Program-made: the position numbers and the translations under genes
Shown: positions 7,030-14,961 of the stretch, one piece after another
How positions within the stretch are numbered: position 1 is the stretch's first letter
Layout of the letters: each line of letters begins with the position of its first letter
The notes under the pieces: model-generated
Told to the model about the DNA's origin: nothing
Databases searched by the model: none
What the model saw: the letters and a program-made list of their open reading frames with translations, nothing else
From: Elusimicrobiota bacterium
GTDB lineage: Bacteria; Elusimicrobiota; Elusimicrobia; UBA1565; UBA9628
Length of the DNA: 64,000 nt
Direction: 5' to 3'
Assembly (NCBI GenBank): GCA_023249645.1
Contig: JAHFCF010000003.1
Location: 1-64,000 of the forward strand

Positions 7030-9768
7030 ATGCGGGACAATCCCTTCCTCCTGAGAGCCTCGGTCATCATCCCGGTCTATAACGAGGCCGGCCGCCTGGC
7101 CGCGACTCTGCGCCAGCTTGCCGCCGGCATCGAGAAGCAGGATCTCCTGCCCCTGGCCGTCCGGGAGGTCCTCATCGTGGACGACGGCTCGACCGACGAG
7201 AGCGCGGCCATCGCCCGCGGGTTTCTGTCTTCCCTGCCGAACCTGCGGATCATTCGCAGCGGGGGAAATTTCGGCAAGGGTCACGCGGTGAGGGCCGGGT
7301 TGGCCGAGGCTCTCGAGGATTGGGCGCTGGTCGCCGACGCGGACATGTCCACGCCTTGGCCGCAGGCGGCGCGCCTGGCCCGCATCGCTCTGCAGGAGTC
7401 TTCCGGCGTGGTCTTCGGGTCCAGACATCTTCCTCAAAGCGACATCACCAGGCGCCAGGAGCCCTTCAGGGAAAGGATGGGAAGATTCTTCAACCGCTAT
7501 GTCCGCGCCTTGACCAAGCTCCCTTTCGAGGATACCCAGTGCGGATTCAAGCTGATCCAAAGGGCCTCGATCATGCCCTTCTTCTCCTCCTTGAAGGTCG
7601 ATCGCTTCGCTTGGGACGTGGAATTCCTCGTGGCCTGCCGCCGCTCGGGGGTGAAGACGGTGGAGGCGCCCGTGCAATGGGCCAATGATGAGGACAGCCG
7701 CGTGAGGATGTTCCACGACGGCTGGGACATGGCCTGGTCCGTTTTCCTCGTCGCTCTGCAGGACGGCGAGCTGGGCTGGCTTTTCGCCGCGGCGTCCTTT
7801 TTCATTCCCCTGGCCGCCTACATGCTCACCCTGGCGCCGAGCGTGTACTGGCAGGATTCAGGCATCTATCTCGCGGCGGCCAAGGAATTCGGCATCCCCT
7901 ATGCGACCGGCTACCCGCTCTATGTGATCATGACTTTCCTGGCCGGCCTCATCCCCTTGGGGACCTTCGCCCAGCGGGTCCACACGGTCTCGGCCCTGGC
8001 GGGCGCCGGAGCGTGCCTGGCCGTTTATCTCACGGTCATCCGCTTCTGGGACAAGCCCGGCGAACGGCAGCCGGGCATGGCGGAGCGGTTTCTGGCGCTC
8101 GTCATCGCGCTCGGCACGGGATTCTCATTCGCCCTCTGGTGCCAGGCGGTCAATTCCGAAGTCTACTCGCTGCATGCCTGCTTCATCGCGCTTCTGCTCT
8201 ATTTTCTGCTCAAGCTCCAGGAAGATCCCGCTTCTTCAGCGCCGATCCTCCCCATCGCCGTGGTCTCTGGCCTGGGTTTCGCCAATCACCCCATGATCGC
8301 GGGCATCCTGCCCGTCCTCGCCTATGCCATCTGGATGCGCCGAGATCAAGCGCGCGCCTGGCTCAAGGCTTTTCCCATCGGCGTGCTGGTCGCCCTCCTG
8401 CCGTATTCCTATTTCCCCATCCGTTCCCGGTACGATCCTTTGACCGACTGGGGAGATCCCGAGACCCTGCCGAACTTCCTCAAGCTCGTGGCCGCCGCCC
8501 ATTGGACCGCGAATCCAGGCTCCTATTCTCTTTTCGGGATGGATTTTTGGAGGCGCGTCGTGGATCTGTTCCGGCTTTTCTTCCTCAATTTCGGCCCTGT
8601 CGCCATCCCGCTCGGATTGGTCGGCGGAGCCTCCTTGTGGAGAAGGAAGCGTTTCTTCTTCGGCTGTCTGGCGATCAGCACCGGCGTGGCCACGATCCTG
8701 CCGCTGCTCTATCATCAGACGGGGGAATTCGAGAGCTGGTTCGTTGCGGCCTATATCGGCTTCTCTCTGGCCGTGGGTGAGGGCGCCTTCGAAGCTCTGC
8801 GTTTCGTGCGCGCACGCTGGACGGACCGCCGGCTCCCCTCAGCTTTCGTTCTGGCCCTGGCCGCGGCGTATCCGGCTTTCCTGCTTTACATCGCCCTTCC
8901 GACCGTGGACCGTTCCCGTGACTGGGATGCCCATGATTACGGGGAGAACATCCTCAACAGCGTGGGACCCCACGCGCTCTTCTTCATCAGCGGGGACAAT
9001 CCCTCCAGCACGGTCCTCTACCTGCAGGGCGCCTTGAACGAGCGCCGCGACGTGGCCGCGGTCAATGTCGACGCTCTCTGGGTCCCGTGGTATCGGGACC
9101 ATGTGCGCAAAAACCTCCATCTGAACTGGGGGCCTTTGCGGCCGATGACGACGGCGGAAACCCCGACGGTCGGCGATTACGCCCTGGCCATCATGAAGGG
9201 CAATCCCGACCGGCCGGCCTATGTCCTGGTGCCCAGCCACGTGGAGGATCTGCGCCAGATGCAGTTCAGCCCTTCCGGGATGGTCTTCCGGATGGCGCAG
9301 ACGCGCGTGGAGGAGCCGGCCTCGCGCTGGGATTTCAAGTTCCACGACCCCGAGGCCCTGACCAGAAAAAGGCCCGCGGACCAGCGCCGGCTCATCAATC
9401 AGATCCTGGATGAGAGGCGCCAGGGCTTCTTGCGGGCTTATTCCACGGGAGCCGACGAATTCATGGGACGCCATGATTTCCAGAAAGCGGCCGAGCTTTA
9501 TGCGAAGGCCATCGCCTTGGCTCCCTGGCGCGCGGATCTGCGTTTGAGGCTGGGCGTGAGCCTGGCGCAGTGGGGGGATCTGAAGGCCTCCCGCGACGTC
9601 TTCGCAGATCTGGTGCGCCTCTTCCCCAAGGACTACCAGGCGTATTACAATCTGGGCAACGTCCTCATCGGGATGGGGGACCAGGAAGGCGCCCGCAAGG
9701 CCTATCTGGCGGCCCTGCAGATCGAGCCGCGCTTTGATCTGGCCAGGCAGGCTTTGGAGGGGAAATGA
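7030..9768 (+). CDS. Fusion of GT2 polyprenyl-phosphate glycosyltransferase, DUF2723 GT-C protein and TPR
   Basis: The 912-residue protein has three parts. Residues 1-245 are a GT2 transferase of the DPM1/dolichyl-phosphate-sugar synthase kind (SVIIPVYNEAG, VLIVDDGSTDES, DADMSTPWP). Residues about 255-700 are a polytopic DUF2723 (TMEM260-like) region whose first loop reads YWQDSGIYLAAAKEFGIPY; the usual HPPGYPLY block is YATGYPLY. Residues about 795-912 are TPR repeats (YYNLGNVLIGMGDQEGARKAY). By family knowledge the GT2 would charge a lipid carrier and the GT-C part transfer the sugar outside the membrane, possibly to protein. ATG 7030 follows the previous stop by 13 bases. Its end overlaps the oligosaccharyltransferase gene by 4 bases. 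Confidence 0.85.
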   Translation: MRDNPFLLRASVIIPVYNEAGRLAATLRQLAAGIEKQDLLPLAVREVLIVDDGSTDESAAIARGFLSSLPNLRIIRSGGNFGKGHAVRAGLAEALEDWALVADADMSTPWPQAARLARIALQESSGVVFGSRHLPQSDITRRQEPFRERMGRFFNRYVRALTKLPFEDTQCGFKLIQRASIMPFFSSLKVDRFAWDVEFLVACRRSGVKTVEAPVQWANDEDSRVRMFHDGWDMAWSVFLVALQDGELGWLFAAASFFIPLAAYMLTLAPSVYWQDSGIYLAAAKEFGIPYATGYPLYVIMTFLAGLIPLGTFAQRVHTVSALAGAGACLAVYLTVIRFWDKPGERQPGMAERFLALVIALGTGFSFALWCQAVNSEVYSLHACFIALLLYFLLKLQEDPASSAPILPIAVVSGLGFANHPMIAGILPVLAYAIWMRRDQARAWLKAFPIGVLVALLPYSYFPIRSRYDPLTDWGDPETLPNFLKLVAAAHWTANPGSYSLFGMDFWRRVVDLFRLFFLNFGPVAIPLGLVGGASLWRRKRFFFGCLAISTGVATILPLLYHQTGEFESWFVAAYIGFSLAVGEGAFEALRFVRARWTDRRLPSAFVLALAAAYPAFLLYIALPTVDRSRDWDAHDYGENILNSVGPHALFFISGDNPSSTVLYLQGALNERRDVAAVNVDALWVPWYRDHVRKNLHLNWGPLRPMTTAETPTVGDYALAIMKGNPDRPAYVLVPSHVEDLRQMQFSPSGMVFRMAQTRVEEPASRWDFKFHDPEALTRKRPADQRRLINQILDERRQGFLRAYSTGADEFMGRHDFQKAAELYAKAIALAPWRADLRLRLGVSLAQWGDLKASRDVFADLVRLFPKDYQAYYNLGNVLIGMGDQEGARKAYLAALQIEPRFDLARQALEGK

Positions 9769-12164
9769 CTGCGAAGAAAACACTAGCGGTCCTGTTCTGT
9801 CTCTTCTGCTTGGCTTTGGGGATGAGGGCGCTGTCCAGGGTCTCGGCCTTCCGCGACGGGCGGGTTTATTTTTACGGACCGGATTCCTGGCATCACATGC
9901 GCCGCATCCACTACGGCGCGGCGCACGGCTTCGCCATGCCGGATCCCGATCCGCTGCTCAATTTCCCGCAAGGCGCCTATTCCCAGTGGGGGCCCCTGTT
10001 CGATTGGGTCGGCATCCTGGCGGCGCGCGCTTTCGGAGGTTTGGACAAGGCGCGCCAGGAGCACGCGGCCGCTTGGGTCCCCGCGGTCTTGGGCGCTCTG
10101 TGCGTCATCCCGGCATTTTTCCTAGGCGGCTTCCTCATCCCCAGGTCGCCGCCATCGCCGGGAGCCTCTCCCCCGTCTTTTCACGCGTCAGCCGGTTTAT
10201 GGACGGCCCTGTTCTTGGCTTTGCTGCCCGGCCATGGGGAATACACCCTGTTGGGGTATTTGGATCACCATGTGCTGGAGTCTCTGCTTTTTTCGACGAG
10301 CGCCGTGTGTTTCATCCAGTTGGGCCGCGCTGTGGAGCGCCGCAGGCTCTGGAGCGCTCTGGCCGGATTTTCTTTGCTGCTGATCTATACCCAGCATCCT
10401 GCCCTGGTGATTTTTTATGCCGGCATCCTCTGGGCCGTCTGTCTCGTTGATGTCTTTTTCAGGCGCCAAGAGAGCGACTGGTGGCAACCGTTCCTCTGGG
10501 CAGGCCTGGTTGCGTTCCCGGCGGCCTTCTCTTCGCTCCACCTGCATGAAGGAGGGATGGAGGTGGTCGGCAAGTTCCCGCTGGCCCTGGTCTTCGTCCA
10601 CTATTCCTTTTTCCAGCCGGCGGGTCTCCTCCTCTTCAGTTCCACGCTTTTCCTGGCGGCCCAGTTCAAACGTCATTCTTCTTGGCGCGTCATGGATGCG
10701 GTTGCTGCGGCGATCGCCCTCGTCTGCGCCGGTGCCGTCTCCCTTCCCTTTCTGAAAGGCTTCGCCATGCTTTTCGGCAGGCACGAGTTGGCCAGCTACA
10801 CCGCCGAGACCATGCCCATCCTCTTCTGCTCTCCCAGCCGCGGTTTCGATGCGGTCTTCGCCTACAGCATGTATGGCTGGCTTTTCCTGGCGTTCCCTCT
10901 GTGGTGGTTCTGGCAGGCGAGGAGCAAGGGTGCCGATCATTTCCTTCTTTCCTGGACCGCGGTGCTTTTCGCCCTGGTCCTGTGTCAGGTCCGCTTCATC
11001 TATCAATTCTCCTACGCCTTCGCCCTGGCAGCGGCTTCGACCCTGCTGTGGCTCTGGGATCGGCGACGGGATCGCGGAGCCCTGGGCTGGGCGCTGCTGG
11101 CGCTCTTCTGCGTTTCCTTCATCCCCTGCGTCCGATGGTGGGGCGCCTTGGCCGGGGGGAGCCCCTACAAATATGTGACCATTTCCGACGAGTTCTACGA
11201 GTCGGCTCAATGGCTGCGCGGCCATGCCCCGGCCGTGGAGGGCTATGACGACGCTTCCCGCAAACCGGCCTGGAGCGTGCTGGCGCAATGGGACTCGGGC
11301 CATGCCATCTCCTACATCGGCGAGAAGGCCGTGGTGGCCGATCCCTTCAATCACGGCATGGCGGTCTCGGCCCGCTACTATGCCGCCGTCGATCCGCGCG
11401 ACGCCGTGGCCATCCTGGACGAGAAGAAGGTCCGCTATGTGTTCGCGCGCGACTTGAGTCAGCCCGGCTGGTCGGAACTGTACGCGGATTTCCTGAAATT
11501 GGATCCCTCGCATCCCTTGAGTCATGGCGAGTGGTGGCGGCTGTTCCAGATGCGGCTGCTGATGAATCTGCCGATCGCCGGACCTGACGGGCACCCTTTC
11601 CGCTGGGGGCATCGCCTGGCCTTCCTCTCCTCCCGGGGCCGCGAGGCGATCTTCGAGTACGACCCGGCGCCGGTGAAGGGGTTCAAAAAGCGCTCTTGGA
11701 CGGCCGCGGCGGGAGTGCTCGCCGACGTGGGGGGCCGCGTTCTCACGCGTTCGGATGTCTCTACGCGCGCGCGTCTGGACGCCTGCTGGCAGGGGCAAGG
11801 AGATCCCTTGGCGGCGTTTCTGAGCCTGATGAAGGCCGATGTCTTGGAAGGGGTCCTCAAAATACCCGTCTCCGCCGAGCGTCTGCAGGCGCAGGCCGCT
11901 GCGATGCGCCGCCAGCTCGGCCCCGCTGCCTCCTGCGTGGAGAAGATCCCCGGAGCATGGTCCGTCTTTGAACGCCTCTGCGCGCGTCCGGCGCTGCTTG
12001 AGACCATGGCTGAGGAGTCCGGACGGGCCTCGGGGATCTCCAGCGAGGATCTTTTTTTCAGGCTGGCCCAGCCTCAGGTGCGCTGGCGCGTGTATGATCC
12101 GGCCCTGGAGTCTGCTCTCATGATCCGGCAAGACTCATTCCTGACCGCTCTGGACAATGGTTGA
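9765..12164 (+). CDS. STT3/PglB-like oligosaccharyltransferase (GT66-like), long paralog
   Basis: The 799-residue polytopic protein has the oligosaccharyltransferase signatures. The first external loop holds GPDSWHHMRRIHY (D40), equivalent to the first acidic site. LGYLDHHVLES (D167-H168-H169) matches the second DxD/DHH site. YTAETMPIL near residue 348 corresponds to the TIxE/SVSE loop, and AQWDSGH near residue 510 to the WWDYG sequon-recognition motif. These enzymes move glycan from a polyprenyl carrier to Asn on exported proteins. About 160 extra C-terminal residues are absent from the paralog at 14962. ATGA overlap with the upstream fusion gene indicates translational coupling. Confidence 0.8.
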   Translation: MTAKKTLAVLFCLFCLALGMRALSRVSAFRDGRVYFYGPDSWHHMRRIHYGAAHGFAMPDPDPLLNFPQGAYSQWGPLFDWVGILAARAFGGLDKARQEHAAAWVPAVLGALCVIPAFFLGGFLIPRSPPSPGASPPSFHASAGLWTALFLALLPGHGEYTLLGYLDHHVLESLLFSTSAVCFIQLGRAVERRRLWSALAGFSLLLIYTQHPALVIFYAGILWAVCLVDVFFRRQESDWWQPFLWAGLVAFPAAFSSLHLHEGGMEVVGKFPLALVFVHYSFFQPAGLLLFSSTLFLAAQFKRHSSWRVMDAVAAAIALVCAGAVSLPFLKGFAMLFGRHELASYTAETMPILFCSPSRGFDAVFAYSMYGWLFLAFPLWWFWQARSKGADHFLLSWTAVLFALVLCQVRFIYQFSYAFALAAASTLLWLWDRRRDRGALGWALLALFCVSFIPCVRWWGALAGGSPYKYVTISDEFYESAQWLRGHAPAVEGYDDASRKPAWSVLAQWDSGHAISYIGEKAVVADPFNHGMAVSARYYAAVDPRDAVAILDEKKVRYVFARDLSQPGWSELYADFLKLDPSHPLSHGEWWRLFQMRLLMNLPIAGPDGHPFRWGHRLAFLSSRGREAIFEYDPAPVKGFKKRSWTAAAGVLADVGGRVLTRSDVSTRARLDACWQGQGDPLAAFLSLMKADVLEGVLKIPVSAERLQAQAAAMRRQLGPAASCVEKIPGAWSVFERLCARPALLETMAEESGRASGISSEDLFFRLAQPQVRWRVYDPALESALMIRQDSFLTALDNG

Positions 12165-12167
12165 AGC

Positions 12168-12887
12168 ATGAGTGATCCTGTCCTGGATGTTTCGGTGATC
12201 ATGCCGGCCTTGAACGAGGAGGCTAACATCGACTCGGCGGTCGCGAGGTCTCTGAAGGCGTTCGAGGATTGCCGGCTCCAGGGAGAGGTCCTGGTTGTCG
12301 ATGACGGCAGCGGCGACCGGACCCCTGAGCGCATCCAGGCCTGCATGGCGCAGGATGCCCGGGTCCGCGTCCTGGCCCATGCCGCGCCACAGGGGATCGG
12401 GGCCTCTTTTTGGGACGGTGTGTCCCAGGCCAGCGGCCGGGCGGTGGTCTATATCCCCGGCGATGACGAGAGCGATCCCGGCGAGATCCTCCGTTATTAT
12501 CCGCTCTTGGAGCGCGTGGACATCGTCATCCCTTTCATCATCAACCGCGAGGCGCGGCCCCTGTTTCGCCGGGTCCTTTCCTCGCTGTATGGCTTCATCG
12601 TCCGCTTCACCTGGCGCATCCGCCTTCGCTATACCAATGGGACGTTCCTGATCCGCCGTTCCGTCCTCGATGAGTTCGGCCATCACAGCCGCGGATTCTT
12701 CTTCCAGGTCGAGATACTCGTCCGCGCGATCCAGCGCGGCCATCCTTTCACCGAGGTCCCCTGCCGTCTCGGCCGGCGCCGGACGGGGGCTTCCAAGGCT
12801 TTCTCCTGGCATTCCTTGGCCCAGGTGGTGCGGGATTATCTGCGTCTGCTCAGAGAGCAGAACTTCTTTGGCCGGAGCCGGGTTTAA
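12168..12887 (+). CDS. GT2 glycosyltransferase, DPM1/polyprenyl-phosphate sugar synthase type
   Basis: The 239-residue soluble GT-A protein starts SVIMPALNEEANID, then VLVVDDGSGDRTPERI, with a metal-binding acidic patch in IPGDDESDPGEI and a YTNGTFLIRRSVL acceptor-side motif. There are no C-terminal membrane helices, so it is a DPM1-type enzyme expected to work on the inner face of the membrane. It probably makes a polyprenyl-phosphate monosaccharide, the donor used by GT-C proteins. It begins 3 bases after the stop of the oligosaccharyltransferase gene, so it belongs to the same operon. Its last 4 bases overlap the convergent GT-C gene. Confidence 0.88.
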   Translation: MSDPVLDVSVIMPALNEEANIDSAVARSLKAFEDCRLQGEVLVVDDGSGDRTPERIQACMAQDARVRVLAHAAPQGIGASFWDGVSQASGRAVVYIPGDDESDPGEILRYYPLLERVDIVIPFIINREARPLFRRVLSSLYGFIVRFTWRIRLRYTNGTFLIRRSVLDEFGHHSRGFFFQVEILVRAIQRGHPFTEVPCRLGRRRTGASKAFSWHSLAQVVRDYLRLLREQNFFGRSRV

Positions 12888-14926
12888 CGCCGCACTTCGA
12901 AGAGCACCGCCCCGGGCGTCTCGTAGACAGGGCGAAGGAACGGCAGATCGATGGTCGATTCCCACCAGCGGCATGTGATGGTGCCGCAGAAGGCCGTGCC
13001 CTTCATGGACATGCCGTATGCTGAGGGGGTCAGAATCCACTGGGCACGTACCCAGAGCACGTGCGTGGCGCCGCGCGAGGAGAGCATGGCGAGGATGGCC
13101 GCGGGATCGCTAAGCTGCATGTCGTCGTAAAAAAGGGGCAGGAGATGGATGGCGGCGTCCTTATAATGGAGCGGCAGGAATTGATGGTCCACGGCCGCGA
13201 CCTTGGCGTCGTCCGGAAGGGCGTTGACGCGCTGGACCATGTCCCAGCCCTCGGTGGGATAGAATCGGCTCATGAACTCCTCTTCACCTAAGAGACCGAG
13301 GTTCAGCGCCCATTGAGGGCGCGCCACGGCCGCGGCTGCCAGGACTCCGGGCACGAGCCAAGAGACCAGAAGGAAGATGCGGCCGCCTTTTTTAAGAAGA
13401 CTCCCTTCCTGAGATATGGCCCAGAGAGCGAGAGTCACGCAGGGCGCGGCCACGAGGGGCGCTAAGATATAGCGCGGCACCCAGCCCACGGCTCCCTGGC
13501 TGAGGTACTTGAAAAGAAAGCAGAGGATCGTCCATGCGAGCACGAGGCCGCTGGTCCATGGCAGGGCTCGCCAGGCGACTAATCCCGCGGCAGCCATGGG
13601 AGTCAAAGGGCTGAGGTAGGCGAGTGAGCCTTTGACGATGGCTCCTAAAGTCCCCAGATTCTGAGATCCCTTCCAACCCTGCATGGCGGCGGCGTCGAGT
13701 TTGTCGTAGGGAAGGCCGAGGAAGTAAAGTGGATAGACGGGATTGCCTTTCAGTGTCCAGAGATAGAATGCCAGCGGTGCCAGGCAGAGCGCGGCCAGTC
13801 CGCCGTAAAGCAGCAGGCCCAGTGCGGCATCCTTCGGCTTGCGGCGGCTGATCCATAAAAAAATCAAGACGGTCGAGAGGAAATAGACCAGGGAGGTGTA
13901 TTTGTTGAGAGCGAAGGCGGAAAAGAGGGCCGAAAGGCCCAAGAGCGAGGAGCGGCCGGATCTTTTCCAGGCCAGCAGGCCCCACAAGCCTCCCAAGGCG
14001 AAGCAGGACACGCAGAGGTCCGAGGATGCGAGCTGAGCCATGTGGACGCGGATGGGAAGCGCCCAGGCGCAAAGCGCGGCCAAGGCGGCGGCCTCGCTGT
14101 TCTCTGAGGCTTCCCAGGCCAAGGCGTAGACAGCCAGGGCCAGGACGAGGCCCCAGCACGCGTTGAGCAGGACGGCGGCGCTCTCGCCTCCTAGGAAGAG
14201 GACCGGCACGTAGCTCATGTTGACGATCTGATGATAGAAGGTGAAACCGTCGGGAAAGGGCGGCGGCTGTATGGCGCCCATGTGCAGATAGGCTGAGGGG
14301 ATGTAGAGATGGTAGGCCAGATCGTCGCGGTCCACGCTGGGCGCGTGCGAGGCCAGGAGCTGGAGGATCAGAAAGAAAAGTCCCACGGCCAGGACGGTCT
14401 TGCCCCACGCGCCCCAGGTCCCATCGGCGGTCTTGACGCCCGCGGACCATTCCTGGAAGGCTGCTGAAAGGTTTTTGAAGAATTCCTTGGTTCCGATGAG
14501 GGCCGCGAGGCTCAAAGCGCCGCAGATCAGCCCTAAGGCGGTGGGGGAAAATAGACCCGCGCGTCCGGCGAACCAGAAACAATAGGCCAGAACGGCAAAG
14601 CCGGAGAGAATGGAGACCATCGTCCGTGAGACGGCTGACTCCGTCCTCATCGCCCAGCCGGAGAGCTGGACGCCGAAAGTGCCGCTCACCCAGAAGAACC
14701 AAAGGGCCGGCGCCAGATGGAGGGGGAGGCTCAGGATATAGGGACTGGCCGGGGTTGCGCCTGGCGCCACAGGTTCGCTCCAGCGGGTCAGGAGGCTCTG
14801 GAAGACTGAGGAGCCCGCCATGAACCAATAATAGATCCCCGCCAAAATGAGAAGGCTCAGGAGGGTCAGGTCTTGATTTGTGACTGAAGCTGAGGGTTGG
14901 AACTGGGCGTGGGGATGTCGAGCCAT
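12884..14926 (-). CDS. GT-C fold integral membrane glycosyltransferase (ArnT/PMT-like)
   Basis: The product is about 680 residues with 11-13 hydrophobic segments. The first large external loop carries DRDDLAYHLYIPSAYLH, the acidic site typical of GT-C enzymes that use polyprenyl-phosphate sugars. The C-terminal quarter is soluble and probably periplasmic. Its exact family is not clear to me. The ATG at 14926 is preferred because the longer frame crosses the divergent promoter. The first 20 or so codons overlap a REP-like repeat arm (14863-14887), so the extreme N-terminus may derive from an inserted element. It sits between the two oligosaccharyltransferase genes, divergent from the second. 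Confidence 0.72.
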   Translation of the reverse strand: MARHPHAQFQPSASVTNQDLTLLSLLILAGIYYWFMAGSSVFQSLLTRWSEPVAPGATPASPYILSLPLHLAPALWFFWVSGTFGVQLSGWAMRTESAVSRTMVSILSGFAVLAYCFWFAGRAGLFSPTALGLICGALSLAALIGTKEFFKNLSAAFQEWSAGVKTADGTWGAWGKTVLAVGLFFLILQLLASHAPSVDRDDLAYHLYIPSAYLHMGAIQPPPFPDGFTFYHQIVNMSYVPVLFLGGESAAVLLNACWGLVLALAVYALAWEASENSEAAALAALCAWALPIRVHMAQLASSDLCVSCFALGGLWGLLAWKRSGRSSLLGLSALFSAFALNKYTSLVYFLSTVLIFLWISRRKPKDAALGLLLYGGLAALCLAPLAFYLWTLKGNPVYPLYFLGLPYDKLDAAAMQGWKGSQNLGTLGAIVKGSLAYLSPLTPMAAAGLVAWRALPWTSGLVLAWTILCFLFKYLSQGAVGWVPRYILAPLVAAPCVTLALWAISQEGSLLKKGGRIFLLVSWLVPGVLAAAAVARPQWALNLGLLGEEEFMSRFYPTEGWDMVQRVNALPDDAKVAAVDHQFLPLHYKDAAIHLLPLFYDDMQLSDPAAILAMLSSRGATHVLWVRAQWILTPSAYGMSMKGTAFCGTITCRWWESTIDLPFLRPVYETPGAVLFEVRR
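14863..14887. repeat. Single REP-like arm inside the GT-C gene
   Basis: The 25 bases beginning GGGTCAGGTCTTGATTT match the left arm of the perfect hairpin at 32145-32205 with one mismatch. Here there is only one arm and no complementary partner. On the coding (minus) strand it encodes part of SASVTNQDL just before the first membrane segment. Confidence 0.7.
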
Positions 14927-14961
14927 GGCCTTTGTATGATATAAAATCATAAGCTGATTCC
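14927..14961. promoter_or_regulatory. Compact divergent promoter between GT-C gene and second oligosaccharyltransferase
   Basis: Only 35 bases separate the two ATGs. They contain TATGAT (14935-14940) for the rightward direction and its inverted copy ATCATA (14946-14951), which reads TATGAT for the leftward gene; TATAAA overlaps at 14940-14945. No convincing -35 boxes are visible. Both transcripts would have leaders of only a few bases. Confidence 0.5.

Noticed and set aside
10197-12131. 644-codon open frame on the minus strand
   Set aside because: It lies wholly antisense to the oligosaccharyltransferase gene, has GC-rich shadow composition (runs of Arg/Gly/Glu/His) and no recognisable domain.
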